Shown here: piece after piece, positions 32,581-45,900 of the stretch | How the letters are laid out: each line of letters begins with the position of its first letter | Position numbering within the stretch: position 1 is the stretch's first letter | Origin: Sanderia malayensis | Lineage: Eukaryota > Cnidaria > Scyphozoa > Semaeostomeae > Pelagiidae | Assembly: GCA_013076295.1 (NCBI GenBank) | Contig: RQOL01000524.1 | Span: 1-64,000 of the forward strand | Length of the DNA: 64,000 bases | Direction of reading: 5' to 3' | Translations under genes and position numbers: made by a program | The notes under the pieces: model-generated | The model's input: only the letters and a program-made list of their open reading frames with translations | Database searches by the model: none | Told to the model about the DNA's origin: nothing

Positions 32581-35500
32581 TTGCGGGAATAAAAGTTAAT
32601 TTTTATTGGTGTAAATTGTGGGAATGAATGTTAATATAACTGAAACAAGTAACTAAAAGTGTATAACAATTTGTCTTCGCTGAATTGACGTGGAATCAGG
32701 CGCAAATTGTGGGAATGAATTTAATTTTGATTAGTGTAAGTTGCGGGAATAAAAGTTAATTTTTATTAGTGTAAATTGTGGGAATGAATGTTAATATAAC
32801 TGAAACAAGTAACTAAAAGTGTATAACAATTTGTCCTCGCTGAATTGACGTGGAATCATGCGCAAATTGTGGGAATGAATTTAATTTTGATTAGTGTAAG
32901 TTGCGGGAATAAAAGTTGATTTTTATTGGTGTAAATTGTGGAGGGGAAAATTAATTTTTATTAGTATAAATTGTGGGAAAGAGTGTTATCTTTTATTAGT
33001 GTAAATAGTGGGAATGAATGAAAATATTACTGAAAAAAAAACTAAAGGTGTATAACAATTTGTTCTCGCTGAATTGACGTGGAATCATACGCACATTGTG
33101 GGAATGAATCCTAATTTTGATTAGTGTAAGTTGCGGGAAAAAAAGTTAATTTTTTTTTGTGTAAAATGTGGGAATGATTGTTAATGTAACTGAAAAAAGT
33201 AACTAAAAGTGTATAACAATTTCTTCTCGCTGAATTGACATCGAATCAGGCGCAAATTGTGGGAATGAATCCTAATCGTGATTAGTGTAAGTTGCGGGAA
33301 TAAAAGTTAATTTTTATTGGTGTAAATTGTGGGAATGAATGTTAATATAACTGAAACAAGTAACTAAAAGTGTATAACAATTTGTTTTCGCTGAATTGAC
33401 GTGGAATCATGCGCAAATTGTGGGAATGAATTTAATTTTGATTAGTGTAAGTTGCGGGAATAAAAGTTAATTTTTATTAGTGTAAATTGTGGGAATGAAT
33501 GTTAATATAACTGAAACAAGTAACTAAAAGTGTATAACAATTTGTTCTCGCTGAATTGACATGGAATCATGCGCAAATTGTGGGAATGAATCCTAATCGT
33601 GATTAGTGTAAGTTGCGGGAATAAAAGTTAATTTTTATTGGTGTAAATTGTGGGAATGAATGTTAATATAACTGAAACAAGTAACTAAAAGTGTATAACA
33701 ATTTGTTTTCGCTGAATTGACGTGGAATCATGCGCAAATTGTGGGAAGGAATCCTAATTTTGATTAGCGTAAGTTGCGGGAATAAAAGTTAATTTTTATT
33801 GGTGTAAATTGTGGGAATTAATGTTAATATAACTGAAACAAGTAACTAAAAGTGTATAACAATTTTTTTTCGCTGAATTGACGTGGAATCATGCGCAAAT
33901 TGTGGAAATGAATTTAATTTTGATTAGTGTAAGTTGCGGGAATAAAAGTTGATTTTTATTGGTGTAGATTGTGGGAGGGAATATTAGTTTTTATTAGTGT
34001 AAATTGTGGGAATGAGTGTTATCTTTTATTAGTGTAAATAGTTGGAAGGAATGATAATATTACTGAAAAAAGTAACTAAAAGTGTATAACAATTTGTTCT
34101 CGCTGAGTTGACATCGAATCAGGCGCAAATTGTGGGAATGAATCCTAATCGTGATTAGTGTAAGTTGCGGGAATAAAAGTTAATTTTTATTGGTGTAAAT
34201 TGTGGGAATGAATGTTAATATAACTGAAACAAGTAACTAAAAGTGTATAACAATTTGTTTTCGCTGAATTGACGTGGAATCATGCGCAAATTGTGGGAAT
34301 GAATTTAATTTTGATTAGTGTAAGTTGCGGGAATAAAAGTTAATTTTTATTAGTGTAAATTGTGGGAATGAATGTTAATATAACTGAAACAAGTAACTAA
34401 AAGTGTATAACAATTTGTTTTCGCTGAATTGACGTGGAATCATGCGCAAATTGTGGGAATGAATTTAATTTTGATTAGTGTAAGTTGCGGGAATAAAAGT
34501 TGATTTTTATTGGTGTAAATTGTGGAGGGGAAAATTAATTTTTATTAGTATAAATTGTGGGAATGAGTGTTATCTTTTATTAGTGTAAATAGTGGGAATG
34601 AATGAAAATATTACTGAAAAAAAACTAAAGGTGTATAACAATTTGTTCTCGCTGAATTGACGTGGAATCATACGCACATTGTGGGAATGAATCCTAATTT
34701 TGATTAGTGTAAGTTGCGGGAAAAAAAGTTAATTTTTTTTTGTGTAAAATGTGGGAATGATTGTTAATGTAACTGGAACAAGTAACTAAAAGTGCATAAC
34801 AATTTGTTTTCGCTGAATTGACATGGAGTCATGCGCAAATTGTGGGAAGGAATCCTAATTTTGATTAGTGTAAGTTGCGGGAATAAAAGTTAATTTTTAT
34901 TGGTGTAAATTGTTGGAATGAATCCTAATTTTGATTAGTGTAAGTTGCGGGAATAAAAGTTAATTTTTATTAGTGTAAATTGTGGGAATTAATGTTAATA
35001 TAACTGAAACAAGTAACTAAAAGTGTATAACAATTTTTTTTCGCTGAATTGACGTGGAATCATGCGCAAATTGTGGAAATGAATTTAATTTTGATTAGTG
35101 TAAGTTGCGGGAATAAAAGTTGATTTTTATTGGTGTAGATTGTGGGAGGGAATATTAGTTTTTATTAGTGTAAATTGTGGGAATGAGTGTTATCTTTTAT
35201 TAGTGTAAATAGTTGGAAGGAATGATAATATTACTGAAAAAAGTAACTAAAAGTGTATAACAATTTGTTCTCGCTGAATTGACATCGAATCAGGCGCAAA
35301 TTGTGGGAATGAATCCTAATCGTGATTAGTGTAAGTTGCGGGAATAAAAGTTAATTTTTATTGGTGTAAATTGTGGGAATGAATGTTAATATAACTGAAA
35401 CAAGTAACTAAAAGTGTATAACAATTTGTCTTCGCTGAATTGACGTGGAATCAGGCGCAAATTGTGGGAATGAATTTAATTTTGATTAGTGTAAGTTGCG

Positions 35501-37670
35501 GGAATAAAAGTTAATTTTATTAGTGTAAATTGTGGGAATGAATGTTAATATAACTGAAACAAGTAACTAAAAGTGTATAACAATTTGTCCTCGCTGAATT
35601 GACGTGGAATCATGCGCAAATTGTGGGAATGAATTTAATTTTGATTAGTGTAAGTTGCGGGAATAAAAGCTGATTTTTATTGGTGTAAATTGTGGAGGGG
35701 AAAATTAATTTTTATTAGTATAAATTGTGGGAAAGAGTGTTATCTTTTATTAGTGTAAATAGTGGGAATGAATGAAAATATTACTGAAAAAAAAACTAAA
35801 GGTGTATAACAATTTGTTCTCGCTGAATTGACGTGGAATCATACGCACATTGTGGGAATGAATCCTAATTTTGATTAGTGTAAGTTGCGGGAAAAAAGTT
35901 AATTTTTTTTGTGTAAAATGTGGGAATGATTGTTAATGTAACTGAAAAAAGTAACTAAAAGTGTATAACAATTTCTTCTCGCTGAATTGACATCGAATCA
36001 GGCGCAAATTGTGGGAATGAATCCTAATCGTGATTAGTGTAAGTTGCGGGAATAAAAGTTAATTTTTATTGGTGTAAATTGTGGGAATGAATGTTAATAT
36101 AACTGAAACAAGTAACTAAAAGTGTATAACAATTTGTTTTCGCTGAATTGACGTGGAATCATGCGCAAATTGTGGGAATGAATTTAATTTTGATTAGTGT
36201 AAGTTGCGGGAATAAAAGTTAATTTTTATTAGTGTAAATTGTGGGAATGAATGTTAATATAACTGAAACAAGTAACTAAAAGTGTATAACAATTTGTTTT
36301 CGCTGAATTGACGTGGAATCAGGCGCAAATTGTGGGAATGAATTTAATTTTGATTAGTGTAAGTTGCGGGAATAAAAGTTGATTTTTATTAGTGTAAATT
36401 GTGGGAATGAATGTTAATATAACTGAAACAAGTAACTAAAAGTGTATAACAATTTGTTCTCGCTGAATTGACGTGGAATCATGCACAAATTGTGGGAATG
36501 AATTTAATTTTGATTAGTGTAAGTTGCGGGAATAAAAGTTGATTTTTATTGGTGTAAATTGTGGAGGGGAAAATTAATTTTTATTAGTATAAATTATGGG
36601 AATGAGTGTTATCTTTTATTAGTGTAAATAGTGGGAATGAATGAAAATATTACTGAAAAAAAAACTAAAGGTGTATAACAAATTGTTCTCGCTGAATTGA
36701 CGTGGAATCATACGCACATTGTGGGAATGAATCCTAATTTTGATTAGTGTAAGTTGCGGGAAAAAAAGTTAATTTTTTTTTGTGTAAAATGTGGGAATGA
36801 TTGTTAATGTAACTGGAACAAGTAACTAAAAGTGTATAACAATTTGTTCTCGCTGAATTGACATGGAATCAAGCGCAAATTGTGGGAATGAATCCTAGTT
36901 TTGATTAGTGTAATTGCGGGAATAAAAGTTGATTTTTATTGGTGTAAATGGTGGGAATGAATCCTAAATTTGATTAGTGTAAGTTGCGGGAATAGAAGTT
37001 AATTTTTATTAGTGTCAATTGTGGGAATGAATGTTTATATAACTGAAAAAAGTAACTAAAAGTGTATAACAATTTTTTTCGCTGAATTGACGTGGAATCA
37101 TGCGCAAATTGTGGAAATGAATTTAATTTTGATTAGTGTAAGTTGCGGGAATAAAAGTTGACTTTTATTGGTGTAGATTGTGGGAGGGAATATTAGTTTT
37201 TATTAGTGTAAATTGTGGGAATGAGTGTTATCTTTTATTAGTGTAAATAGTTGGAAGGAATGATAATATTACTGAAAAAAGTAACTAAAAGTGTATAACA
37301 ATTTGTTCTCGCTGAATTGACATCGAATCAGGCGCAAATTGTGGGAATGAATCCTAATCGTGATTAGTGTAAGTTGCGGGAATAAAAGTTAATTTTTATT
37401 GGTGTAAATTGTGGGAATGAATGTTAATATAACTGAAACAAGTAACTAAAAGTGTATAACAATTTGTTTTCGCTGAATTGACGTGGAATCATGCGCAAAT
37501 TGTGGGAATGAATTTAATTTTGATTAGTGTAAGTTGCGGGAATAAAAGTTAATTTTTATTAGTGTAAATTGTGGGAATGAATGTTAATATAACTGAAACA
37601 AGTAACTAAAAGTGTATAACAATTTGTTCTCGCTGAATTGACGTGGAATCATGCGCAAAATGTGGGAATG
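32580..37670 (+). repeat. 8-kb higher-order repeat, copy 3 (rearranged and truncated)
   Basis: From about 33.4 kb it follows copy 2 at an offset of 8769 bp (24789 to 33558, 26661 to 35430; 27911 to 36677 at 8766). The extra 709 bp come from a block at about 32.6-33.4 kb that resembles the part of the unit marked by CTTCGCTGAATTGACGTGG at 32675. The match ends at about 37670, where copy 2 has AATGAATTTAATTTTG and this copy has AATGAATCCTAGTTTTG. Confidence 0.85.
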
Positions 37671-37869
37671 AATCCTAGTTTTGATTAGTGTAATTGCGGG
37701 AATAAAAGTTGATTTTTATTGGTGTAAATGGTGGGAATGAATCCTAAATTTGATTAGTGTAAGTTGCGGGAATAGAAGTTAATTTTTATTAGTGTAAATT
37801 GTGGGAATGAATGTTTATATAACTGAAAAAAGTAACTAAAAGTGTATAACAATTTTTTTTCGCTGAATT

Positions 37870-40800
37870 GACGTGGAATCATGCGCAAATTGTGGAAATG
37901 AATTTAATTTTGATTAGTGTAAGTTGCGGGAATAAAAGTTGACTTTTATTGGTGTAGATTGTGGGAGGGAATATTAGTTTTTATTAGTGTAAATTGTGGG
38001 AATGAGTGTTATCTTTTATTAGTGTAAATAGTTGGAAGGAATGATAATATTACTGAAAAAAGTAACTAAAAGTGTATAACAATTTGTTCTCGCTGAATTG
38101 ACATCGAATCAGGCGCAAATTGTGGGAATGAATCCTAATCGTGATTAGTGTAAGTTGCGGGAATAAAAGTTAATTTTTATTGGTGTAAATTGTGGGAATG
38201 AATGTTAATATAACTGAAACAAGTAACTAAAAGTGTATAACAATTTGTTTTCGCTGAATTGACGTGGAATCATGCGCAAATTGTGGGAATGAATTTAATT
38301 TTGATTAGTGTAAGTTGCGGGAATAAAAGTTAATTTTTATTAGTGTAAATTGTGGGAATGAATGTTAATATAACTGAAACAAGTAACTAAAAGTGTATAA
38401 CAATTTGTTCTCGCTGAATTGACGTGGAATCATGCGCAAATTGTGGGAATGAATCCTAATCGTGATTAGTGTAAGTTGCGGGAATAAAAGTTAATTTTTA
38501 TTGGTGTAAATTGTGGGAATGAATGTTAATATAACTGAAACAAGTAACTAAAAGTGTATAACAATTTGTTTTCGCTGAATTGACGTGGAATCATGCGCAA
38601 ATTGTGGGAATGAATTTAATTTTGATTAGTGTAAGTTGCGGGAATAAAAGTTAATTTTATTAGTGTAAATTGTGGGAATGAATGTTAATATAACTGAAAC
38701 AAGTAACTAAAAGTGTATAACAATTTGTTCTCGCTGAATTGACGTGGAATCATGCGCAAAATGTGGGAATGAATTTAATTTTGATTAGTGTAAGTTGCGG
38801 GAATAAAAGTTGATTTTTATTGGTGTAAATTGTGGAGGGGAAAATTAATTTTTATTAGTATAAATTGTGGGAATGAGTGTTATCTTTTATTAGTGTAAAT
38901 AGTGGGAATGAATGAAAATATTACTGAAAAAAAAACTAAAAGTGTATAACAATTTGTTCTCGCTGAATTGACGTGGAATCATGCGCACATTGTGGGAATG
39001 AATCCTAGTTTTGATTAGTGCAATTGCGGGAATAAAAGTTGATTTTTATTGGTGTAAATGGTGGGAATGAATCCTAAATTTGATTAGTGTAAGTTGCGGG
39101 AATAAAAGTTAATTTTTATTGGTGTAGATTGTGGGAGGGAAAATTAGTTTTTATTAGTGTAAATTGTGGGAATGAGTGTTATCTTTTATTAGTGTAAATA
39201 GTTGGAAGGAATGTTAATATTACTGAAAAAAGTAACTAAAAGTGTATAACAATTTGTTCTCGCTGAATTGACATCGAATCATGCGTAAATTGGGGGAATG
39301 AATCCTAATCGTGATTAGTGTAAGTTGTGGGAAAAAAAGTTAATTTTTTTTGGTGTAAATTGTGGGAATGAATGTTAATGTAACTGGAACAAGTAACTAA
39401 AAGTGTATAACAATTTGTTCTCTCTGAATTGACATGGAATCAAGCGCAAATTGTGGGAATGAATCCTAGTTTTGATTAGTGTAAGTTGCGGGAATAAAAG
39501 TTAATTTTTATTAGTGTAAATTGTTGGAATGAATGTTTATATAACTGAAAAAAGTAACTAAAAGTGTATAACAGTTTGTTTTCGCTGAATTGACATGGAA
39601 TCATGCGCAAATTGTGGGAATGAATCCTAATTTTGATTAGTGTAAGTTGCGGGAATAAAAGTTAATTTTTATTGGTGTAAATTGTGGGAATGAATGTTAA
39701 TATAACTGAAACAAGTAACTAAAAGTGTATAACAATTTGTTTTCGCTGAATTGACGTGGAATCATGCGCAAATTGTGGAAATGAATTTAATTTTGATTAG
39801 TGTAAGTTGCGGGAATAAAAGTTGACTTTTATTGGTGTAGATTGTGGGAGGGAATATTAGTTTTTATTAGTGTAAATTGTGGGAATGAGTGTTATCTTTT
39901 ATTAGTGTAAATAGTTGGAAGGAATGATAATATTACTGAAAAAAGTAACTAAAAGTGTATAACAATTTGTTCTCGCTGAATTGACATCGAATCAGGCGCA
40001 AATTGTGGGAATGAATCCTAATCGTGATTAGTGTAAGTTGCGGGAATAAAAGTTAATTTTTATTGGTGTAAATTGTGGGAATGAATGTTAATATAACTGA
40101 AACAAGTAACTAAAAGTGTATAACAATTTGTTTTCGCTGAATTGACGTGGAATCATGCGCAAATTGTGGGAATGAATTTAATTTTGATTAGTGTAAGTTG
40201 CGGGAATAAAAGTTAATTTTTATTAGTGTAAATTGTGGGAATGAATGTTAATATAACTGAAACAAGTAACTAAAAGTGTATAACAATTTGTTCTCGCTGA
40301 ATTGACGTGGAATCATGCGCAAATTGTGGGAATGAATCCTAATCGTGATTAGTGTAAGTTGCGGGAATAAAAGTTAATTTTTATTGGTGTAAATTGTGGG
40401 AATGAATGTTAATATAACTGAAACAAGTAACTAAAAGTGTATAACAATTTGTTTTCGCTGAATTGACGTGGAAACATGCGCAAATTGTGGGAATGAATTT
40501 AATTTTGATTAGTGTAAGTTGCGGGAATAAAAGTTAATTTTTATTAGTGTAAATTGTGGGAATGAATGTTAATATAACTGAAACAAGTAACTAAAAGTGT
40601 ATAACAATTTGTTCTCGCTGAATTGACGTGGAATCATGCGCAAAATGTGGGAATGAATTTAATTTTGATTAGTGTAAGTTGCGGGAATAAAAGTTGATTT
40701 TTATTGGTGTAAATTGTGGAGGGGAAAATTAATTTTTATTAGTATAAATTGTGGGAATGAGTGTTATCTTTTATTAGTGTAAATAGTGGGAATGAATGAA

Positions 40801-41635
40801 AATATTACTGAAAAAAAAACTAAAAGTGTATAACAATTTGTTCTCGCTGAATTGACGTGGAATCATGCGCACATTGTGGGAATGAATCCTAGTTTTGATT
40901 AGTGCAATTGCGGGAAAATAAGTTGATTTTTATTGGTGTAAATGGTGGGAATGAATCCTAAATTTGATTAGTGTAAGTTGCGGGAATAAAAGTTAATTTT
41001 TATTGGTGTAGATTGTGGGAGGGAAAATTAGTTTTTATTAGTGTAAATTGTGGGAATGAGTGTTATCTTTTATTAGTGTAAATAGTTGGAAGGAATGTTA
41101 ATATTACTGAAAAAAGTAACTAAAAGTGTATAACAATTTGTTCTCGCTGAATTGACATCGAATCATGCGTAAATTGGGGGAATGAATCCTAATCGTGATT
41201 AGTGTAAGTTGTGGGAAAAAAAGTTAATTTTTTTTGGTGTAAATTGTGGGAATGAATGTTAATGTAACTGGAACAAGTAACTAAAAGTGTATAACAATTT
41301 GTTCTCTCTGAATTGACATGGAATCAAGCGCAAATTGTGGGAATGAATCCTAGTTTTGATTAGTGTAAGTTGCGGGAATAAAAGTTAATTTTTATTAGTG
41401 TAAATTGTTGGAATGAATGTTTATATAACTGAAAAAAGTAACTAAAAGTGTATAACAGTTTGTTTTCGCTGAATTGACATGGAATCATGCGCAAATTGTG
41501 GGAATGAATCCTAATTTTGATTAGTGTAAGTTGCGGGAATAAAAGTTAATTTTTATTGGTGTAAATTGTGGGAATGAATGTTAATATAACTGAAACAAGT
41601 AACTAAAAGTGTATAACAATTTGTTTTCGCTGAAT
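37870..41635 (+). repeat. 1.88-kb tandem duplication (two copies)
   Basis: About 37870-39750 aligns with about 39753-41635 at an offset of 1883, becoming 1884 after a one-T difference near 38655. Markers: AGTGCAATTGCGGG at 39017/40901 and TTGTTCTCTCTGAATTG at 39416/41300. The same marker block recurs at 44380, 46768 and 51132, so this block is a widely copied module of the 37-52 kb region. Confidence 0.85.
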
Positions 41636-41940
41636 TGACGTGGAATCATGCGCAAATTGTGGGAATGAATTTAATTTTGATTAGTGTAAGTTGCGGGAAT
41701 AAAAGTTGATTTTTATTGGTGTACATTGTGGGAATGAATGTTTATATAACTGAAACAAGTAACTAAAAGTGTATAACAATTTGTTCTCGCTGAATTGACA
41801 TGGAATCAAGCGCAAATTGTGGGAATGAATCTAAATAAATTGTGGGAATGAATGTTAATATTACTCAAAAAAGTAACTAAAAGTGCATAACAATTTATTT
41901 TCGCTGAATTGACATGGAGTCATGCGCAAATTGTGGGAAT

Positions 41941-42778
41941 GAATCCTAATCGTGATTAGTGTAAGTTGCGGGAATAAAAGTTAATTTTTATTGTTGTAAA
42001 TTGTGGGAATGAATGTTAATATAACTGAAACAAGTAACTAAAAGTGTATAACAATTTGTTTTCGCTGAATTGACGTGGAATCATGCGCAAATTGTGGGAA
42101 TGAATTTAATTTTGATTAGTGTAGGTTGCGGGAATAAAAGTTGATTTTTATTGGTGTACATTGTGGGAATGAATGTTAATATAACTGAAACAAGTAACTA
42201 AAACTATATAACAATTTTTTCACCCTTAATTGACGTGGAATCATGCGCAAATTGTGGGAATGAATTTAATTTTGATTAGTGTAAGTTGCGGGAATAAAAG
42301 TTGATTTTTATTGGTGTACATTGTGGGAGAGAAAATTAATTTTTATTAGTGTAAATTGTGGGAATGAGTGTTATCTTTTATTAGTGTACATAGTGGGAAG
42401 GAATGTTAATATTACTGAAAAAAGTAACTAAAAGTGTATAACAATTTGTTCTCGCTGAATTGACATCGAATCATGCGCAAATTGTGGGAATGAAACTAAA
42501 TAAATTGTGGGAATGAATGTTAATATTACTCAAAAAAGTAACTAAAAATGCATAACAATTTGTTTTCGCTGAATTGACATGGAGTCATGCGCAAATTGTG
42601 GGAAGGAATCCTAATTTTGATTAGTGTAAGTTGCGGGAATAAAAGTTAATTTTTATTGGTGTAAATTGTTGGAATGAATCCTAATTTTGATTAGTGTAAG
42701 TTGCGGGAATAAAAGTTAATTTTTATTAGTGTAAATTGTGGGAATTAATGTTAATATAACTGAAACAAGTAACTAAAA
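41941..42778 (+). repeat. 0.84-kb duplicated segment (partner about 48887-49724)
   Basis: Constant offset of 6946 bp. Diagnostic shared variants are TTTATTGTTGTAAATTG, AGTGTAGGTTGCGGG, CTAAAACTATATAACAATTT and ATTTTTTCAC, where the second copy differs by one base (CACCC against CACGC). Both copies include TGTACATTGTGGGAGAG. Confidence 0.85.
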
Positions 42779-42900
42779 GTATATAACAATTTGTTTTCGC
42801 TGAATTGACGTGGAATCATGCGCAAATTGTGGGAATGAATTTAATTTTGATTAGTGTAAGTTGCGGGAATAAAAGTTGATTTTTATTGGTGTAAATTGTG

Positions 42901-45900
42901 GAGGGGAAAATTAATTTTTATTTGTATAAATTGTGGGAATGAGTGTTATCTTTTATTACTGTAAATAGTGGGAATGAATGAAAATATTACTGAAAAAAAA
43001 ACTAAAGGTGTATAACAATTTGTTCTCGCTGAATTGACGTGGAATCATACGCACATTGTGGGAATGAATCCTAATTTTGATTAGTGTAAGCTGCGGGAAA
43101 AAAAGCTATTTTTTTTTGTGTAAATTGTGGGAATGATTGTTAATGTAACTGGAACAAGTAACTAAAAGTGTATAACAATTTGTTCTCGCTGAATTGACAT
43201 GGAATCAAGTGCAAATTGTGGGAATGAATCCTAGTTTTGATTAGTGTAATTGCGGGAATAAAAGTTGATTTTTATTGGTGTAAATGGTGGGAATGAATCC
43301 TAAATTTGATTAGTGTAAGTTGCGGGAATAGAAGTTAATTTTTATTAGTGTAAATTGTGGGAATGAGTGTTATCTTTTATTAGTGTAAATAGTTGGAAGG
43401 AATGATAATATTACTGAAAAAAGTAACTAAAAGTGTATAACAATTTGTTCTCGCTGAATTGACATCGAATCAGGCGCAAATTGTGGGAATGAATCCTAAT
43501 CGTGATTAGTGTAAGTTGCGGGAATAAAAGTTAATTTTTATTGGTGTAAATTGTGGGAATGAATGTTAATATAACTGAAACAAGTAACTAAAAGTGTATA
43601 ACAATTTGTTTTCGCTGAATTGACGTGGAATCATGCGCAAATTGTGGGAATGAATTTAATTTTGATTAGTGTAAGTTGCGGGAATAAAAGTTAATTTTTA
43701 TTAGTGTAAATTGTGGGAATGAATGTTAATATAACTGAAACAAGTAACTAAAAGTGTATAACAATTTGTTCTCGCTGAATTGACGTGGAATCATGCGCAA
43801 ATTGTGGGAATGAATCCTAATCGTGATTAGTGTAAGTTGCGGGAATAAAAGTTAATTTTTATTGGTGTAAATTGTGGGAATGAATGTTAATATAACTGAA
43901 ACAAGTAACTAAAAGTGTATAACAATTTGTTTTCGCTGAATTGACGTGGAATCATGCGCAAATTGTGGGAATGAATTTAATTTTGATTAGTGTAAGTTGC
44001 GGGAATAAAAGTTAATTTTTATTAGTGTAAATTGTGGGAATGAATGTTAATATAACTGAAACAAGTAACTAAAAGTGTATAACAATTTGTTCTCGCTGAA
44101 TTGACGTGGAATCATGCGCAAAATGTGGGAATGAATTTAATTTTGATTAGTGTAAGTTGCGGGAATAAAAGTTGATTTTTATTGGTGTAAATTGTGGAGG
44201 GGAAAATTAATTTTTATTAGTATAAATTGTGGGAATGAGTGTTATCTTTTATTAGTGTAAATAGTGGGAATGAATGAAAATATTACTGAAAAAAAAACTA
44301 AAAGTGTATAACAATTTGTTCTCGCTGAATTGACGTGGAATCATGCGCACATTGTGGGAATGAATCCTAGTTTTGATTAGTGCAATTGCGGGAATAAAAG
44401 TTGATTTTTATTGGTGTAAATGGTGGGAATGAATCCTAAATTTGATTAGTGTAAGTTGCGGGAATAAAAGTTAATTTTTATTGGTGTAGATTGTGGGAGG
44501 GAAAATTAGTTTTTATTAGTGTAAATTGTGGGAATGAGTGTTATCTTTTATTAGTGTAAATAGTTGGAAGGAATGTTAATATTACTGAAAAAAGTAACTA
44601 AAAGTGTATAACAATTTGTTCTCGCTGAATTGACATCGAATCATGCGTAAATTGGGGGAATGAATCCTAATCGTGATTAGTGTAAGTTGTGGGAAAAAAA
44701 GTTAATTTTTTTTGGTGTAAATTGTGGGAATGAATGTTAATGTAACTGGAACAAGTAACTAAAAGTGTATAACAATTTGTTCTCTCTGAATTGACATGGA
44801 ATCAAGCGCAAATTGTGGGAATGAATCCTAGTTTTGATTAGTGTAAGTTGCGGGAATAAAAGTTAATTTTTATTAGTGTAAATTGTTGGAATGAATGTTT
44901 ATATAACTGAAAAAAGTAACTAAAAGTGTATAACAGTTTGTTTTCGCTGAATTGACATGGAATCATGCGCAAATTGTGGGAATGAATCCTAATTTTGATT
45001 AGTGTAAGTTGCGGGAATAAAAGTTAATTTTTATTGGTGTAAATTGTGGGAATGAATGTTAATATAACTGAAACAAGTAACTAAAAGTGTATAACAATTT
45101 GTTTTCGCTGAATTGACGTGGAATCATGCGCAAATTGTGGGAATGAATTTAATTTTGATTAGTGTAAGTTGCGGGAATAAAAGTTGATTTTTATTGGTGT
45201 ACATTGTGGGAATGAATGTTTATATAACTGAAACAAGTAACTAAAAGTGTATAACAATTTGTTCTCGCTGAATTGACATGGAATCAAGCGCAAATTGTGG
45301 GAATGAATCTAAATAAATTGTGGGAATGAATGTTAATATTACTCAAAAAAGTAACTAAAAGTGCATAACAATTTATTTTCGCTGAATTGACATGGAGTCA
45401 TGCGCAAATTGTGGGAATGAATCCTAATCGTGATTAGTGTAAGTTGCGGGAATAAAAGTTAATTTTTATTGGTGTAAATTGTGGGAATGAATGTTAATAT
45501 AACTGAAACAAGTAACTAAAAGTGTATAACAATTTGTTTTCGCTGAATTGACGTGGAATCATGCGCAAATTGTGGGAATGAATTTAATTTTGATTAGTGT
45601 AAGTTGCGGGAATAAAAGTTAATTTTTATTAGTGTAAATTGTGGGAATGAATGTTAATATAACTGAAACAAGTAACTAAAAGTGTATAACAATTTGTTCT
45701 CGCTGAATTGACGTGGAATCATGCGCAAAATGTGGGAATGAATCCTAGTTTTGATTAGTGTAATTGCGGGAATAAAAGTTGATTTTTATTGGTGTAAATG
45801 GTGGGAATGAATCCTAAATTTGATTAGTGTAAGTTGCGGGAATAGAAGTTAATTTTTATTAGTGTAAATTGTGGGAATGAATATTTATATAACTGAAAAA

